NCBI RefSeq assembly: GCF_007970185.1
Contig: NZ_CP042431.1
Location: forward strand, 1,054,001 to 1,118,000
Direction of reading: 5' to 3'
Origin: Pseudobacter ginsenosidimutans
GTDB lineage: Bacteria > Bacteroidota > Bacteroidia > Chitinophagales > Chitinophagaceae
DNA length: 64,000 nt
Every line of letters begins with the position of its first letter. The stretch's first letter is position 1. Below the pieces are notes generated by a model. That model ran no database searches. It was not told where the DNA came from and saw nothing but the letters and a program-made list of their open reading frames with translations. Position numbers and translations under genes: made by a program. Shown here piece after piece: positions 9,108-18,936 of this stretch.

Positions 9108-10391
9108 TTAACGTTTCTTCTGCGAAGCTGGTAAATCAATCACGCAACGGAAGCCAATATAAGCTTTAGCAGTATCCATGTACTCATAGTTCCTGGCGCT
9201 TGTCTGGAGGAAGTAACCTACATCTTTCCAGCTGCCGCCACGGATCACCTTACGCTTCATTCTGGGAGGGTCAGAATCCTGCGCATTGAAGCGGATATCA
9301 GGATTCATGTCATGTTGGAAATTATATGCACCCTCGTAATACAGGGAAGAAGTCCATTCGGCTACGTTACCTGACATGCAGTACAGACCGAAATCGTTAG
9401 GCCAGTAAGCATCGGCACGCGCTGTGTAGAAAGCTCCATCCTCAGGATAGTTACCACGGCCGGGTTTGAAGTTGGCCAGGAGACAACCCTGTTTGTTACG
9501 GAGGTAATAGTTACCCCAGGGGAACATTGATTGTGAGCGACCGCCACGGGCTGCATATTCCCACTCTGCTTCTGTAGGCAGACGGAAGTCAGACTCTGTA
9601 GCTCTCTTCTTGGACTCCAGGAAGGAGTTCAGATAATGCGTTCTCCATTCGCAGAAAGCAGTGGCCTGGTTCCAGTTCACACCTACCACAGGATAATTAC
9701 CGAAGGCAGGGTGTGAGAAGTAACGTTTGGTCATCGGCTCATTGTAGGAGTAGCTGAAGTCGCGGATCCAGATCAATGTATCGGGATAAACCTTGATATC
9801 TTTCTTTACGATGAATTTGCTGCGGGGAACACCTTTGTTCTCACGTTTGGCTGCTTCCTTCAGATCGAAGGTTTCAGAATGATAAACGATCTTATCCGGA
9901 TCGATCTCTTTCTTTCCGAAGATCCTGTTCTCAGGAGTAAGGATCATCTGGTCGATCTTCTCGATAGTAGCTTTATCATTATACTTGATGGTGGAAGCTT
10001 TTTTCCAGTCAACCACAAAAACACCATCCACTTCCTTACCGTATTGCAGTCTTACGGCAGCAGTAGAGTCGCGTACCCAGTTCACGAACTGACGGTACTC
10101 GTTGTTGGTGATCTCGGTGGCATCCATCCAGAAGCCACTGATTGAAACCTGCTTATTTCTAGAAGTGTAGTTGAAGTTGATGTCCTCATCAGAGGGACCC
10201 ATATGGAAGGTTCCAGGTGGGATATAAACCATTCCGAGCGGCTTAGTCAGGTTGTTGGCATTAGCCGGAGCAACACCATGAAGCTGGCCGTCATTGGGCA
10301 GTCCTTTTGACTTTCCGCTCTTGCCGCAACCGGTGGCAATGACCATCACCCCCAGGGCTGTCAAAACGGATAGGTTTTTCATTTTCATCAT
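9108..10391 (-). CDS. gldK: Gliding motility / type IX secretion lipoprotein GldK
   Basis: A 427-residue lipoprotein with a formylglycine-generating-enzyme-like (FGE-sulfatase) fold, the outer-membrane ring component that pairs with GldN. The start at 10391 gives MMKMKNLSVLTALGVMVIAT followed by Gly-Cys, a lipoprotein signal. An in-frame ATG at 10433 would place the start inside the likely promoter at 10408-10439, so I reject it. The FGE-like domain begins near MVYIPPGTFHMG and ends with the conserved RKVIRGGSWKDVGYFLQTSA...GFRCV segment. No enzymatic activity is expected from family knowledge. First gene of the gldKLMN unit. Confidence 0.95.
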   Translation of the reverse strand: MMKMKNLSVLTALGVMVIATGCGKSGKSKGLPNDGQLHGVAPANANNLTKPLGMVYIPPGTFHMGPSDEDINFNYTSRNKQVSISGFWMDATEITNNEYRQFVNWVRDSTAAVRLQYGKEVDGVFVVDWKKASTIKYNDKATIEKIDQMILTPENRIFGKKEIDPDKIVYHSETFDLKEAAKRENKGVPRSKFIVKKDIKVYPDTLIWIRDFSYSYNEPMTKRYFSHPAFGNYPVVGVNWNQATAFCEWRTHYLNSFLESKKRATESDFRLPTEAEWEYAARGGRSQSMFPWGNYYLRNKQGCLLANFKPGRGNYPEDGAFYTARADAYWPNDFGLYCMSGNVAEWTSSLYYEGAYNFQHDMNPDIRFNAQDSDPPRMKRKVIRGGSWKDVGYFLQTSARNYEYMDTAKAYIGFRCVIDLPASQKKR

Positions 10392-10407
10392 ATTAAAGGG
10401 TATTGGG

Positions 10408-10439
10408 CAAAAATAATGTTTTACCGACTTCATCGCAAG
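10408..10439 (-). promoter_or_regulatory. Predicted Bacteroidota-type promoter of gldK
   Basis: On the minus strand the -7 element TATTTTTG (10415-10408) matches TAnnTTTG exactly. A CTTG (10439-10436) stands about 20 nt upstream as a partial -33 element. Transcription would start near 10400, leaving a very short leader before the ATG at 10391. Confidence 0.55.
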
Positions 10440-10534
10440 TTTAGAATTTATTTTTTAAAACTGCAAACACCATCAGAGCTTAGGTTTAAACGGCCCCGGA
10501 CACGTTATTATTGTATCAACAACAGATTTAAGTT

Positions 10535-12592
10535 TTACACATGATCAAGCTGCTTAATCAATGCATTAAGCTGTGTAACAGGTGCATTGCAAGCATAATT
10601 TTTACATAGGAAGATCAGGGTTTCTGGGTAATCAGGTTTGCCGGACAATAGGGGGAATTGTTCATCAGCCTGGTGTGAGGACTGAAAGATACGGAAGGGG
10701 ATAAAGGTTTTCAAAAATTCCTCACGAAGCGTAGCAAAATTCCCGCCAACAATCACTATCTCAGGAATTCCGTACGAGAATGCCTGAATCAGGGTTGCCC
10801 AAACTCCAAACGATGTTGGATACCGCGTTACTGCCTGTAGCAATCCCGCGCACATCGCAGCTGCCCGCTCTTTCCATGTTCCTTCATCGAAAACCATTCC
10901 GAGGTAATAAAGGTTGGATGCCATTACTGCATTGCCGGAAGGAACCGCACCATCATAGACTTCCTTCTTACGTACGATAATATCTGCCTGACCGCTGGGT
11001 GTATAAAAGAAAAATCCTGTTTCTTCTTCACTGAACTTGTCCAGTACATGTTCCAGCAATTTCTTTGCCTCTTCCAGATACGCTTTGTTACCGGTCACTT
11101 CCTGCAACTGGATGAGCGCTTCCATCAGGCATGCATAGTCGTCGAGGAAGGCAGGATACTTCGCAACTCCTTCCTTATACGTATGATGAAAACTACCATC
11201 CAATGCCCGGAATACTTTAAGCAGGAAACCCATATTCGCTTCTGCGGTCTGCAGGTATTCTTTATTTCCCAATATAGCATATGCCTTACTGAAAGCGATA
11301 TTCATCATCGCGTTCCAGCCTAAGATCTGTTTATCGTCCAATGCGGGCCGGACACGGGTTTCGCGATGTTTCAACAATTTTGCCGACGCTTTTTCCATTC
11401 TTTGCCAAAGCTCATCTTCTGTGATCTCCCAGGCATCGGCAATATCGGCCGGGCTTTCTTTGATGCGCAAAATATTTGTATGCTCCCAATTTCCGTGAGG
11501 CGTTACATCATATACTTCGTTGAAAAGTTCCGCATCTTCTCCCAGGAGCAGATCGGTTTCTTCCTTACTCCACACATAGAACTTTCCCTCCACGCCTTCG
11601 CTGTCTGCATCCAGGGCCGCATAAAATCCGTTTTCAGGCGATAACCACTCCCTGGCAACAAAAGCTAACGTTTGTTCGATAACGCGCTTATAACGGGCCT
11701 TTCCGGTGATCTGGTAAGCTTCGCAGAGAGTGATCACCAGGAGGGCATTATCGTATAACATTTTTTCGAAGTGGGGCGCCAGCCATTCGGCATCGGTAGA
11801 GTACCGTGCAAATCCTCCGCCAAGCTGGTCGTATATTCCGCCATCGATCATTTTATCCAGACTGAGCGTGGCCTGTTGAAGGGCCTCAGCATTTCTGGTC
11901 CGGTGATGATAGTGGAGCAGGAACCGGATAGTGAAGGTCTGCGGAAATTTCGGAGCCTTGCCAAATCCGCCGTCTGCACGGTCGGCCTGCTTCATGATAT
12001 TCGTAAACATCTCATTCACTTTCTCTTTCGCGAAAAGAGAATCGGGAGCGATGTCCACGGCCTGGTTGGTCAATCCGAAACCATTGGAGGAAATAAGATG
12101 TTGAGTGAGTTGTTCCGCCTGTGCATCGATATCTGCACGCTTCTCGCGGAAGGCGTTGGACACGCCGTTAAGCACTTCGGTCCAGGAAGGTCTGTTGTAT
12201 ACCTGTTTGGGCGGATAATAAGTACCGCCGTAAAATGGTTTGGCATCAGGCGTCAAAAAAACATTCAGCGGCCAGCCTCCGGAGCCGGTCATGGCCTGCA
12301 CGGCATCCATGTAGATATGATCCAGGTCCGGCCTTTCTTCACGGTCTATCTTGATGTTGACGAAATGCTCGTTCATGAGCGCTGCTGTGGTTTCATCTTC
12401 AAAGCTCTCGTGCTCCATCACATGGCACCAGTGACAGGCTGCGTAGCCGATACTGACCAGGATGGGTTTGTCTTCTCTTTTTGCTTTTTCCAATGCTTCG
12501 GTTCCCCATGGGAACCAGTCCACCGGATTATGGGCATGTTGCAATAAATACGGGCTGCTCTCTTTTGCCAGGCGATTGGTGAATGTGGCCAT
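10535..12592 (-). CDS. Thioredoxin-domain protein of the YyaL / DUF255 family
   Basis: The 685-residue protein matches the SPATA20/YyaL family. The N-terminal thioredoxin-like domain carries the signature [20 protein letters not shown], the CxxC-like motif [14 protein letters not shown], and [13 protein letters not shown] with the GGTYYPP segment. A long alpha-helical region resembling the six-hairpin glycosidase (N-acylglucosamine 2-epimerase-like) fold follows. I chose the ATG at 12592 ([18 protein letters not shown]), because 25 residues from the further upstream ATG have no family match. Members are proposed to act in redox control, but their substrates are not established. It appears to be a single-gene unit. 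Confidence 0.9.
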   Translation of the reverse strand: MATFTNRLAKESSPYLLQHAHNPVDWFPWGTEALEKAKREDKPILVSIGYAACHWCHVMEHESFEDETTAALMNEHFVNIKIDREERPDLDHIYMDAVQAMTGSGGWPLNVFLTPDAKPFYGGTYYPPKQVYNRPSWTEVLNGVSNAFREKRADIDAQAEQLTQHLISSNGFGLTNQAVDIAPDSLFAKEKVNEMFTNIMKQADRADGGFGKAPKFPQTFTIRFLLHYHHRTRNAEALQQATLSLDKMIDGGIYDQLGGGFARYSTDAEWLAPHFEKMLYDNALLVITLCEAYQITGKARYKRVIEQTLAFVAREWLSPENGFYAALDADSEGVEGKFYVWSKEETDLLLGEDAELFNEVYDVTPHGNWEHTNILRIKESPADIADAWEITEDELWQRMEKASAKLLKHRETRVRPALDDKQILGWNAMMNIAFSKAYAILGNKEYLQTAEANMGFLLKVFRALDGSFHHTYKEGVAKYPAFLDDYACLMEALIQLQEVTGNKAYLEEAKKLLEHVLDKFSEEETGFFFYTPSGQADIIVRKKEVYDGAVPSGNAVMASNLYYLGMVFDEGTWKERAAAMCAGLLQAVTRYPTSFGVWATLIQAFSYGIPEIVIVGGNFATLREEFLKTFIPFRIFQSSHQADEQFPLLSGKPDYPETLIFLCKNYACNAPVTQLNALIKQLDHV

Positions 12593-12688
12593 ACGTAAGC
12601 TTGAATCTTTTAAAGCTACAAAAAAATGAGCATTGGACATTCCGGTGAATGTGCAATGCTCATGCAATATTTCTGCCAGTGGATGGAT

Positions 12689-13483
12689 CTATTTTTTCTT
12701 TAACGCAGAGCTGAGGTATGCTTCCAGCGCGGCAACCATGGAAGGAGCCTGTGGTTGCGGGGCCTTGATCTCTACGCCCAGTCCTGCATCTTCCGCTGCC
12801 CGGGAAGTGTTGCTTCCGAAGGCGCCGATGCGGGTACCGTTCTGTTCAAACTTGGGGAAATTATCGAACAAACTTTTCACTCCGCTGGGAGTGAAGAAGC
12901 AGATGATATCGTAATTGTTCTTGCTGAAGAGTTCTTTCACATCATTGCTGATAGTGCGGTACATGAAGGGGTTCGCAAATTCACATCGATTGTTCTTCAG
13001 CCAGTTCACGATCTCATTGTCCTGCTGGTTCTCAGACACAGGGTAAATGAATTTCTCATTTTCCTTGTGCTTGTTGATCACGTCGAACATGCTCTTGTTG
13101 GTGCCATCGGCGCCGTAGAACACTTTACGTTTTCTGTAGAGAATGAATTTCTGCAGGTACAATGCCACAGCTTCAGTAATGCAGAAGTACTTCGTATCCT
13201 GGGATACGTTCACTTTCATTTCTTCGCAAATTCTGAAAAAGTGATCGATTGCGTTTCGGCTGGTGAAGATAACAGCAGAGAAATTGGAGATTTCAACTTT
13301 CTGTTTCCGAAAATCTTTTGCAGGAACGCCCTCCAGCCTGATAAAAGGATGAAAGTCCAATAAAATGCTGTATTTCTTCGCTAGCTCGAAATACGGCGAT
13401 TTATCGGTTTCAGGTCTGGGTTGAGTGATTAGTATTTTCCTAATCGTGTTGTCACCAACGTTTTTAGCCCCGTTCTTAACCAT
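12689..13483 (-). CDS. hemD: Uroporphyrinogen-III synthase
   Basis: A 264-residue HemD-family protein, closing hydroxymethylbilane with ring-D inversion to give uroporphyrinogen III, the branch point to heme and corrinoids. Visible features are the N-terminal segment KILITQPRPE, FSAVIFTSRNAIDHFF near residues 65-80, and YDIICFFTPSGVKSLF with IGAFGSNTSRAAEDAGL in the second domain. This is the two-lobed pattern with Ser/Thr residues lining the cleft. Sequence conservation in this family is low, so the call uses pattern rather than strict motifs. I chose the start at 13483 (MVKNGAKN). The ATG at 13528 would overlap the upstream gene. It lies downstream of a DUF4271 gene, a frequent Bacteroidota pairing. 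Confidence 0.85.
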   Translation of the reverse strand: MVKNGAKNVGDNTIRKILITQPRPETDKSPYFELAKKYSILLDFHPFIRLEGVPAKDFRKQKVEISNFSAVIFTSRNAIDHFFRICEEMKVNVSQDTKYFCITEAVALYLQKFILYRKRKVFYGADGTNKSMFDVINKHKENEKFIYPVSENQQDNEIVNWLKNNRCEFANPFMYRTISNDVKELFSKNNYDIICFFTPSGVKSLFDNFPKFEQNGTRIGAFGSNTSRAAEDAGLGVEIKAPQPQAPSMVAALEAYLSSALKKK

Positions 13484-13508
13484 ATTTGTTACGTATGGAT
13501 TTGCAAAA

Positions 13509-14615
13509 TTAATAACTTCTTTCCACAAAAACCAATAACACCTTGTAAATCAGCAAAAGGGGTGCTATTTCGAAGGCGCAAAGGTATAGAAAAAAATGGA
13601 AACGAGTTACTTTAATTTCGTTCCTGATCGGCTTGTAGCTGATAATGAACCTGTAACCAAAGAAAAGAGCCAGCATAATATAGCTGAGTGTGAGCACTAC
13701 AGGGAACATTGCAGGGTATGGAAAAGCCATCAGCACCAGTACCGGCAGCAGCAAAATACCGATGATCTTGTTCACCAGGAACACGATGAAAATATATGTA
13801 TCGGTAGCTGCGCTGATATTGAAGATCCAGCCGGCGAGCTTGAGCAGGATGAACTTGCCCAAATACACTGCCACCAACAATCCTGCGCCATATGCAAGCA
13901 ACAGCCAGTCATTGTCTGTAATCTTCACTCCATAGTATCTTCCAACAAACACCATGTACATACCGCCACTCACAAGGAAGAGAAGGTTCAGGAAAAGTGA
14001 AGCCAGTGGTGTTTGCAACATCTGATCCCGGATCTGCTGCTGACGCATGGTCACACGGAAGAAGAGGGTCATGATATTGTCCACGTATTTCCGGAAGAAA
14101 ACTTTAACCAAAGCATAATACAGCAACAGACCTGCGATGAAGTAAAAAAGCGAATCCTTGTCTTCCCTTTTCTTTTCCAATTCCGGCATTGCAATGGCCC
14201 TGCCAAAGAAATTGAAATAAGGATGAGCCCGCAACGCATCCTGGAACCGGCTGATCCTTGCCAGTTGCTGAGGGCTGGCTTTGATCACCACGGCGGGAAC
14301 CGTATCTTTTTTGATCTGAGAAGAGTCTGTCCTGGCAATCTGTCTCTTTGAAGTATCTGTAACAACGGAAGCCTGCTTCCTCTTACTGGTATCGGTGATG
14401 GTAGTACGACGAAGCGAATCGGAGGCTTTCCTCGCAGGTGCAACCGCCTTGCGGCCCGTATCCATCCTTACCGCACGGGCAGGTTTGTTTACGTCAGTGT
14501 CTTTGGAAGGTACTACTGTATCGCCTTTTGACTGAGCAAATGACAGTACGGCGATCAATAAAATTCCGGATAGAAGTACTAAACTTTTTTTCACTAATGG
14601 TTGTTGCGTGTGCAA
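13509..14615 (-). CDS. DUF4271-family membrane protein
   Basis: A 368-residue protein with a signal peptide (KKSLVLLSGILLIAVLSFAQ), a Lys/Arg/Asp/Thr-rich periplasmic stretch to about residue 145, and then a membrane domain. About six hydrophobic helices can be seen from about 150 to the end (SLFYFIAGLLLYYALVKVFF, LASLFLNLLFLVSGGMYMVF, and others to APLLLIYKVLLVF). This matches the DUF4271 family, which is almost confined to Bacteroidota and commonly adjacent to hemD. Its biochemical role is not known. It sits 25 nt upstream of hemD and 19 nt downstream of the POTRA/barrel gene, so the three genes are probably one transcript. Confidence 0.85.
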   Translation of the reverse strand: MHTQQPLVKKSLVLLSGILLIAVLSFAQSKGDTVVPSKDTDVNKPARAVRMDTGRKAVAPARKASDSLRRTTITDTSKRKQASVVTDTSKRQIARTDSSQIKKDTVPAVVIKASPQQLARISRFQDALRAHPYFNFFGRAIAMPELEKKREDKDSLFYFIAGLLLYYALVKVFFRKYVDNIMTLFFRVTMRQQQIRDQMLQTPLASLFLNLLFLVSGGMYMVFVGRYYGVKITDNDWLLLAYGAGLLVAVYLGKFILLKLAGWIFNISAATDTYIFIVFLVNKIIGILLLPVLVLMAFPYPAMFPVVLTLSYIMLALFFGYRFIISYKPIRNEIKVTRFHFFLYLCAFEIAPLLLIYKVLLVFVERSY

Positions 14616-14634
14616 AAATAAAAGAAACGATCCA

Positions 14635-16434
14635 CTAAAAATAATTCACATATCCCAAATGTATCTTGGCCTGTCTCATGTTGAATTTCGTATCATCCCG
14701 CTTTCCTACTGCATAGGAAATATTGAAAATGCCTGCTTTCGTTTCGAATGCCATGCCAATGCCGGTTCCCAAAAATGTATTGTTGACCTTGATGTTCCTG
14801 CTGTCTGACCTGGCCCATCCAAAATCAATAAACGCAAAAAGAAAAGAATTCTGTCCCAACAGATACCGGTATTCTGAGGTTCCTACCGCATATGATGATG
14901 CGTAAATGCTTTCTTCATCAAAACCACGCAACAATTTATAGCCACCGATCTGGAACAGCTCATTCCGGAAGATATCCGGGCTCTGGAACCAGCCACCGTT
15001 GAAGGCCATTTTCAGCGTGCTCACTCTCGTAAGCTTGAAATATTGCGAGGCCACAGCTTTCACGCGGAACTGGTATGAGTTCAACTGGAATGTATCGTAG
15101 AGGGAATTGTAATCGAATTCAGGATTACCCTGGTCTTTCAGTTTTACGATCACGTTGTTCTTACGGATCTTCTTGGTACCCGCGGAAGCGCTGATGAAGA
15201 GATCGGTCCCTTTTCGCGGATTGAAACGGTAATCGGTATTGTACCATTCATAGTTCACGCCAAGGTTAACGGCACTTACATCGGCTTCAGGTGGTAATCT
15301 TTTTTCACTCTTCACCACATTGGTGTCTACAGTCAACAGGTTGCTGCGCGTATTCTGGATGAACACAGATCCTGTATTACCGGTAGATACTGCATATTGC
15401 GCCCCCACAAGAAAACTGATATTGATGAAAGATGAATCTTTTTTGAAGAGATCGAAAGCCGCATTCATACCAAATGGAGAATTGAAAAGATAGGGCTGTT
15501 GAAAGGCGAGGTTGAGCCTGGGCGATTTCGGTTGTATCTGTTGCCAGTTAAGGCCGATAAGCTCCCCTCCTCCCAATGCATTTTTAAGATTCACGGTAGC
15601 TTCCCCGGTCACCAGTAACTTGCTGCTTTGTGCCGTGCCGCTATTATTGTTATCAGGAAGAAGACCGATCAGCACGTTCACCTGGCTGCTCTTTCTCGGT
15701 TTCAGGTATACGTTGAGGATAGAACCTTCGCCCATCAGGGTGAGGTCCCATGGACGCTCCTCTTCCACAAATGGCAGTTCCCGCAATCGCTGACTGATCA
15801 GCTGCAGTTTCTTTTTCTGGTACAGGCTGCCATTCATGATACCCAGATAATGCTGGAGGTAATTGGCGGAAAGATTGGCCTTGCCATTGTTGCGGATGCT
15901 GTCGATCTTGTACATGGGACCTTTCTCCACGCGCAGCCTGGCAGAGAATTCCTCTCCCTGTAAACCGATACTGTCAAGCAGTACTTTCGCAAATGGATAG
16001 CCGCTGTTCTCCAGGTGATCGAGGATTTTGTCCTGCAGCTCCTGCACTTTCAGCATATCTATCCGTTTGTACTCATAATCCTTCCTGTTCCATGCCACGG
16101 CATCGAGGATGCGTTTATCGATGGAGTCTGTATTAAGATAAGCCCAGCGGAGCGCAGCTCCTACATAGAGTTCGATGGTTGCTTCGGTTGAGTCATAACG
16201 TTCACTATCAACCGAAACAACAGGAAATCCTCTCTGTTGCAGGATGGTGGGGATCTTTCGCACGTACTCTTCGCAGTTATGCCGGTCTTTGAAATTGCTT
16301 TGCAGTCTCAGGCTGTCTTTGATAAAGGTTGAGTCCCGGTCTACAGGAATGATATGCAGCGCATATTGTGCGCCTGCGGCCATGGGCCAGGCGAAAAGCA
16401 GGAACAATATCGTTTGTAAACGGAGTTTTTTCAC
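14635..16434 (-). CDS. BamA/TamA-family outer-membrane protein with POTRA domains
   Basis: A 599-residue exported protein with a signal peptide (LQTILFLLFAWPMAAGAQ). Residues about 30-250 look like two to three POTRA repeats (for example GEEFSARLRVEKGPMYKIDS, LSANYLQHYLGIMNGSLYQK). The rest is a 16-strand-type barrel ending in a strand with terminal aromatic (KIHLGYVNYF). The Omp85-type motif GGYKLLRGFDEESIYASS is seen near residue 495, resembling the xRGF motif of loop 6. It is likely an assembly or translocation factor at the outer membrane. It is shorter than BamA and better compared with TamA or ShlB-like members. First gene of the unit with the DUF4271 protein and hemD. Confidence 0.88.
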   Translation of the reverse strand: MKKLRLQTILFLLFAWPMAAGAQYALHIIPVDRDSTFIKDSLRLQSNFKDRHNCEEYVRKIPTILQQRGFPVVSVDSERYDSTEATIELYVGAALRWAYLNTDSIDKRILDAVAWNRKDYEYKRIDMLKVQELQDKILDHLENSGYPFAKVLLDSIGLQGEEFSARLRVEKGPMYKIDSIRNNGKANLSANYLQHYLGIMNGSLYQKKKLQLISQRLRELPFVEEERPWDLTLMGEGSILNVYLKPRKSSQVNVLIGLLPDNNNSGTAQSSKLLVTGEATVNLKNALGGGELIGLNWQQIQPKSPRLNLAFQQPYLFNSPFGMNAAFDLFKKDSSFINISFLVGAQYAVSTGNTGSVFIQNTRSNLLTVDTNVVKSEKRLPPEADVSAVNLGVNYEWYNTDYRFNPRKGTDLFISASAGTKKIRKNNVIVKLKDQGNPEFDYNSLYDTFQLNSYQFRVKAVASQYFKLTRVSTLKMAFNGGWFQSPDIFRNELFQIGGYKLLRGFDEESIYASSYAVGTSEYRYLLGQNSFLFAFIDFGWARSDSRNIKVNNTFLGTGIGMAFETKAGIFNISYAVGKRDDTKFNMRQAKIHLGYVNYF

Positions 16435-16491
16435 TTAATGCTTTGTCAGCTACCTTTGAACTGTAATATTCGCTAAAATATCCGTAACAAC

Positions 16492-17625
16492 ATGGCAGGC
16501 ATCTACATACATATTCCTTTTTGCAGGCAGGCCTGTCATTATTGCAACTTCCATTTTTCCACCAGCAGGGGATTGGAAAACGAATTCCTGAACAGTTTAT
16601 TGGCTGAGATCCCGCTACAGCAGGGATTTCTGGCGGGTGAAACGGTGGAAACGGTCTACTTCGGTGGTGGTACTCCTTCCTTGTTGGATGCAGAAAGCCT
16701 CAACATGATCCTTAGGGCGCTGCGCGAAAATTTTTCCATCCATCCCAACGCTGAATTTACGCTGGAAGCCAATCCGGATGATATCAACCGCGTCAGCCTT
16801 CAATCCTGGAAAGATGCCGGCATCAACCGCCTGAGCATCGGCATCCAGAGTTTTTATGAAGAAGATCTTCGATGGATGAACCGTGCACATACCGCAACGC
16901 AGGCGATCGATAATCTCAAGCTGGCATTGGAATTCTTTCCCAATATCACCATCGATCTCATCTATGGCAGCCCCGGCCTTACGGATGAAAAATGGGCTTC
17001 CAATGTACAAAGGGTGATCGAAATGGGCATCCCGCATATCTCCTGTTATGCACTCACAGTGGAACCGAAGACTGCTCTGGAAAGCATGATCCGCACACAC
17101 AAACGCGAACCGGTGGTTCCTGAAGACCAGGCCCGGCAATTCATTCAGCTGATGGAATGGTTGAAGGCTGCCGGTTATGATCATTACGAAATTTCCAATT
17201 TCGCCCTGCCTGGCAAGCGCAGCAAACACAACAGCGCGTACTGGGAAGGCAAAAAATATCTCGGGCTCGGGCCTTCGGCACATTCCTATGATGGCGCCAA
17301 CCGGCAATGGAATATCGCCAACAATGCCCTTTATATCCAGGCATTGAAAAATGGAACTGTTCCATTCGAACAGGAAACGCTCACGCCAGTGCAAAGATTG
17401 AATGAATATATCATGACCTCCCTCCGAACTATGGAAGGAATGAGCCTTGAAATTGTAAAAAGACTGAGTGATGCCAGCACAGCTTCACAGCTACGTAAAT
17501 TCAGTGAAAGATTGATCCGCGAAGGATTGATGAATGAAGTTGATGATCATCTGATCTTAACCCAACAGGGCAAACTCTTTGCGGATGGCATTGCTGCCGA
17601 TCTGTTCAGGGACGAACCGGAGTAG
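16492..17625 (+). CDS. hemW: Radical SAM heme chaperone HemW (coproporphyrinogen dehydrogenase-like)
   Basis: The 377-residue protein starts MAGIYIHIPFCRQACHYCNF. The [4Fe-4S] cysteines Cys11, Cys15 and Cys18 follow the CxxxCxxC pattern of radical SAM enzymes. HemW keeps CxxxCxxC without the extra Cys of HemN, so this is a HemW. Other family marks are VYFGGGTPSLL near residue 56 and NRLSIGIQSFYEEDLRWMNR. HemW binds heme and delivers it to target proteins and is not the oxygen-independent coproporphyrinogen oxidase. A TACCTTTG at 16451-16458 is an exact -7 promoter match, giving a plausible start about 30 nt before the ATG. Divergent from the POTRA gene. Confidence 0.93.
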   Translation: MAGIYIHIPFCRQACHYCNFHFSTSRGLENEFLNSLLAEIPLQQGFLAGETVETVYFGGGTPSLLDAESLNMILRALRENFSIHPNAEFTLEANPDDINRVSLQSWKDAGINRLSIGIQSFYEEDLRWMNRAHTATQAIDNLKLALEFFPNITIDLIYGSPGLTDEKWASNVQRVIEMGIPHISCYALTVEPKTALESMIRTHKREPVVPEDQARQFIQLMEWLKAAGYDHYEISNFALPGKRSKHNSAYWEGKKYLGLGPSAHSYDGANRQWNIANNALYIQALKNGTVPFEQETLTPVQRLNEYIMTSLRTMEGMSLEIVKRLSDASTASQLRKFSERLIREGLMNEVDDHLILTQQGKLFADGIAADLFRDEPE

Positions 17626-17670
17626 CAGAGTGTTGCCAGTGACTCGCAGGGATGCGGGCAACCAGGAACA

Positions 17671-17705
17671 CCAAAAACAAAAACGGCCCACAAACCTGTG
17701 GACCG
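17671..17705 (-). terminator. Terminator of the gpsA / small-peptide unit
   Basis: On the minus strand GGTCCAC (17704-17698) pairs with GTGGGCC (17691-17685), followed by a T-rich run (A-rich on plus, 17671-17683). It lies 28 nt past the stop of the 36-residue ORF. Confidence 0.75.
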
Positions 17706-17732
17706 CTTTCTATAAATTAACACAAACATTCC

Positions 17733-17843
17733 TTAGTGATGCTGATGCCTTCTTCTCAGGTGTTTCACCAGTTCAGCAATACTGAGTATCCCGACCATGA
17801 TCAGGATGCCTGCAACACCGAATGATTGAAAAGATAATGGCAT
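17733..17843 (-). CDS. 36-residue single-pass membrane peptide
   Basis: Reading the minus strand from the ATG at 17843 gives MPLSFQSFGVAGILIMVGIL, then SIAELVKHLRRRHQHH. One hydrophobic helix (about residues 8-21) is followed by a strongly basic His/Arg tail. It begins 17 nt after the gpsA stop and ends 28 nt before a terminator, so it is likely translated from the gpsA transcript. The basic tail suggests the C-terminus stays in the cytoplasm. I do not recognise a family. Small basic membrane peptides can regulate membrane enzymes or transporters, but no role can be inferred here. Confidence 0.6.
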   Translation of the reverse strand: MPLSFQSFGVAGILIMVGILSIAELVKHLRRRHQHH

Positions 17844-17860
17844 AATACCCTTTTTACAAA

Positions 17861-18898
17861 TTAGACGAGTTCTTGTTCAATTTGTTTGTATCCAACCGAA
17901 GGTTTAACATTTTCCCAAAGGATCCTGTAAATCGATTCTGCAATCGGCATCTCTGCACCTACAGTTTTGTTGATCAGGTGAATGGATTTGGCAGCATTGT
18001 AACCCTCCGCCACCATGTTCATTTCAAGTTGTGCTGAACGAACAGAATATCCTTTCCCGATCATATTACCAAAGGTACGATTCCTGCTGAACAATGAGTA
18101 GCAGGTTACCAGCAGATCGCCGAGATATACAGAAGCGGCGTAGTTGGGTGTTTTACGGTGCGTAACCGGGTCCTGGCCTTCGTGTACGCCCACTTCAATT
18201 CGCTGGATACCTACTTTTTTGAGGAACACGGCCATTTCATCGGCACAATTCGCGATCAGTACGCTTAAGAAATTATCGCCATATTCAAGTCCGTGCGCAA
18301 TACCTGCGCCCAGTGCGTAGATATTTTTCAGGATCGCTGCATACTGTACGCCTACCACATCGGTATTCACTACAGTATTCAGATATTCCGTATGGAACCT
18401 GGCTGCGATCTTTTCGGTTATCACTGCATCTGTTCCTGAGAAAGTGAGATAGCTCAGTTTTTCAGCCGCCACTTCTTCTGCATGGCAGGGGCCCATGATG
18501 GTGTAATAATTTGAAATATCAACGTTGAATTCCTGCGCCAGGTAATCGTTCAACAACAAATTGCTTTGTGGGATGATGCCTTTCACGGCAGAGATCACTT
18601 TTTTGCCTTCGAATGCATTCTTAGGCAAAGGCTCCAGTGTATCGATGATATAAGCCGATGGTACGGCAATAACGATGTATTCGTTTTCTGAAACAACTTT
18701 GTTTACATCCGTGCTGAGGTCTACCAGGTCTGCATCAAAATAGGCGCTGCTCAGGTAAGACGGATTATGACGGCGGTGTTTGATATGAGTTACGATATGC
18801 TCAGAGCGCACCCACCAGCCAATCGGGTTCTTATTGTCTGTAAGTATTTTGGCAAGTGCAGTAGCCCAGCTTCCGCTTCCGATGATTCCCAATCGCAT
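17861..18898 (-). CDS. gpsA: NAD(P)-dependent glycerol-3-phosphate dehydrogenase
   Basis: A 345-residue cytoplasmic enzyme that reduces dihydroxyacetone phosphate to sn-glycerol 3-phosphate, the backbone for phospholipids. The N-terminus MRLGIIGSGSWATALAKIL carries the GxGxxA-type nucleotide-binding loop. Conserved features include IVIAVPSAYI near residue 76, the IMGPCHAEEVAAEKLS segment, and the AAILKNIYALGAGIAHGLEY region, with the catalytic Lys in the ILKN motif. Length is typical (about 330-340). It is the only or first gene of a short minus-strand unit with the 36-residue peptide downstream. Confidence 0.96.
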   Translation of the reverse strand: MRLGIIGSGSWATALAKILTDNKNPIGWWVRSEHIVTHIKHRRHNPSYLSSAYFDADLVDLSTDVNKVVSENEYIVIAVPSAYIIDTLEPLPKNAFEGKKVISAVKGIIPQSNLLLNDYLAQEFNVDISNYYTIMGPCHAEEVAAEKLSYLTFSGTDAVITEKIAARFHTEYLNTVVNTDVVGVQYAAILKNIYALGAGIAHGLEYGDNFLSVLIANCADEMAVFLKKVGIQRIEVGVHEGQDPVTHRKTPNYAASVYLGDLLVTCYSLFSRNRTFGNMIGKGYSVRSAQLEMNMVAEGYNAAKSIHLINKTVGAEMPIAESIYRILWENVKPSVGYKQIEQELV

Positions 18899-18936
18899 GA
18901 ATCAATTATTTGCCGCAAATGTAAGTAAATGACTGC

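Noticed and set aside
10392-10433. Extended GldK N-terminus from ATG 10433
   Set aside because: It would run through the predicted promoter and bury the lipoprotein signal.
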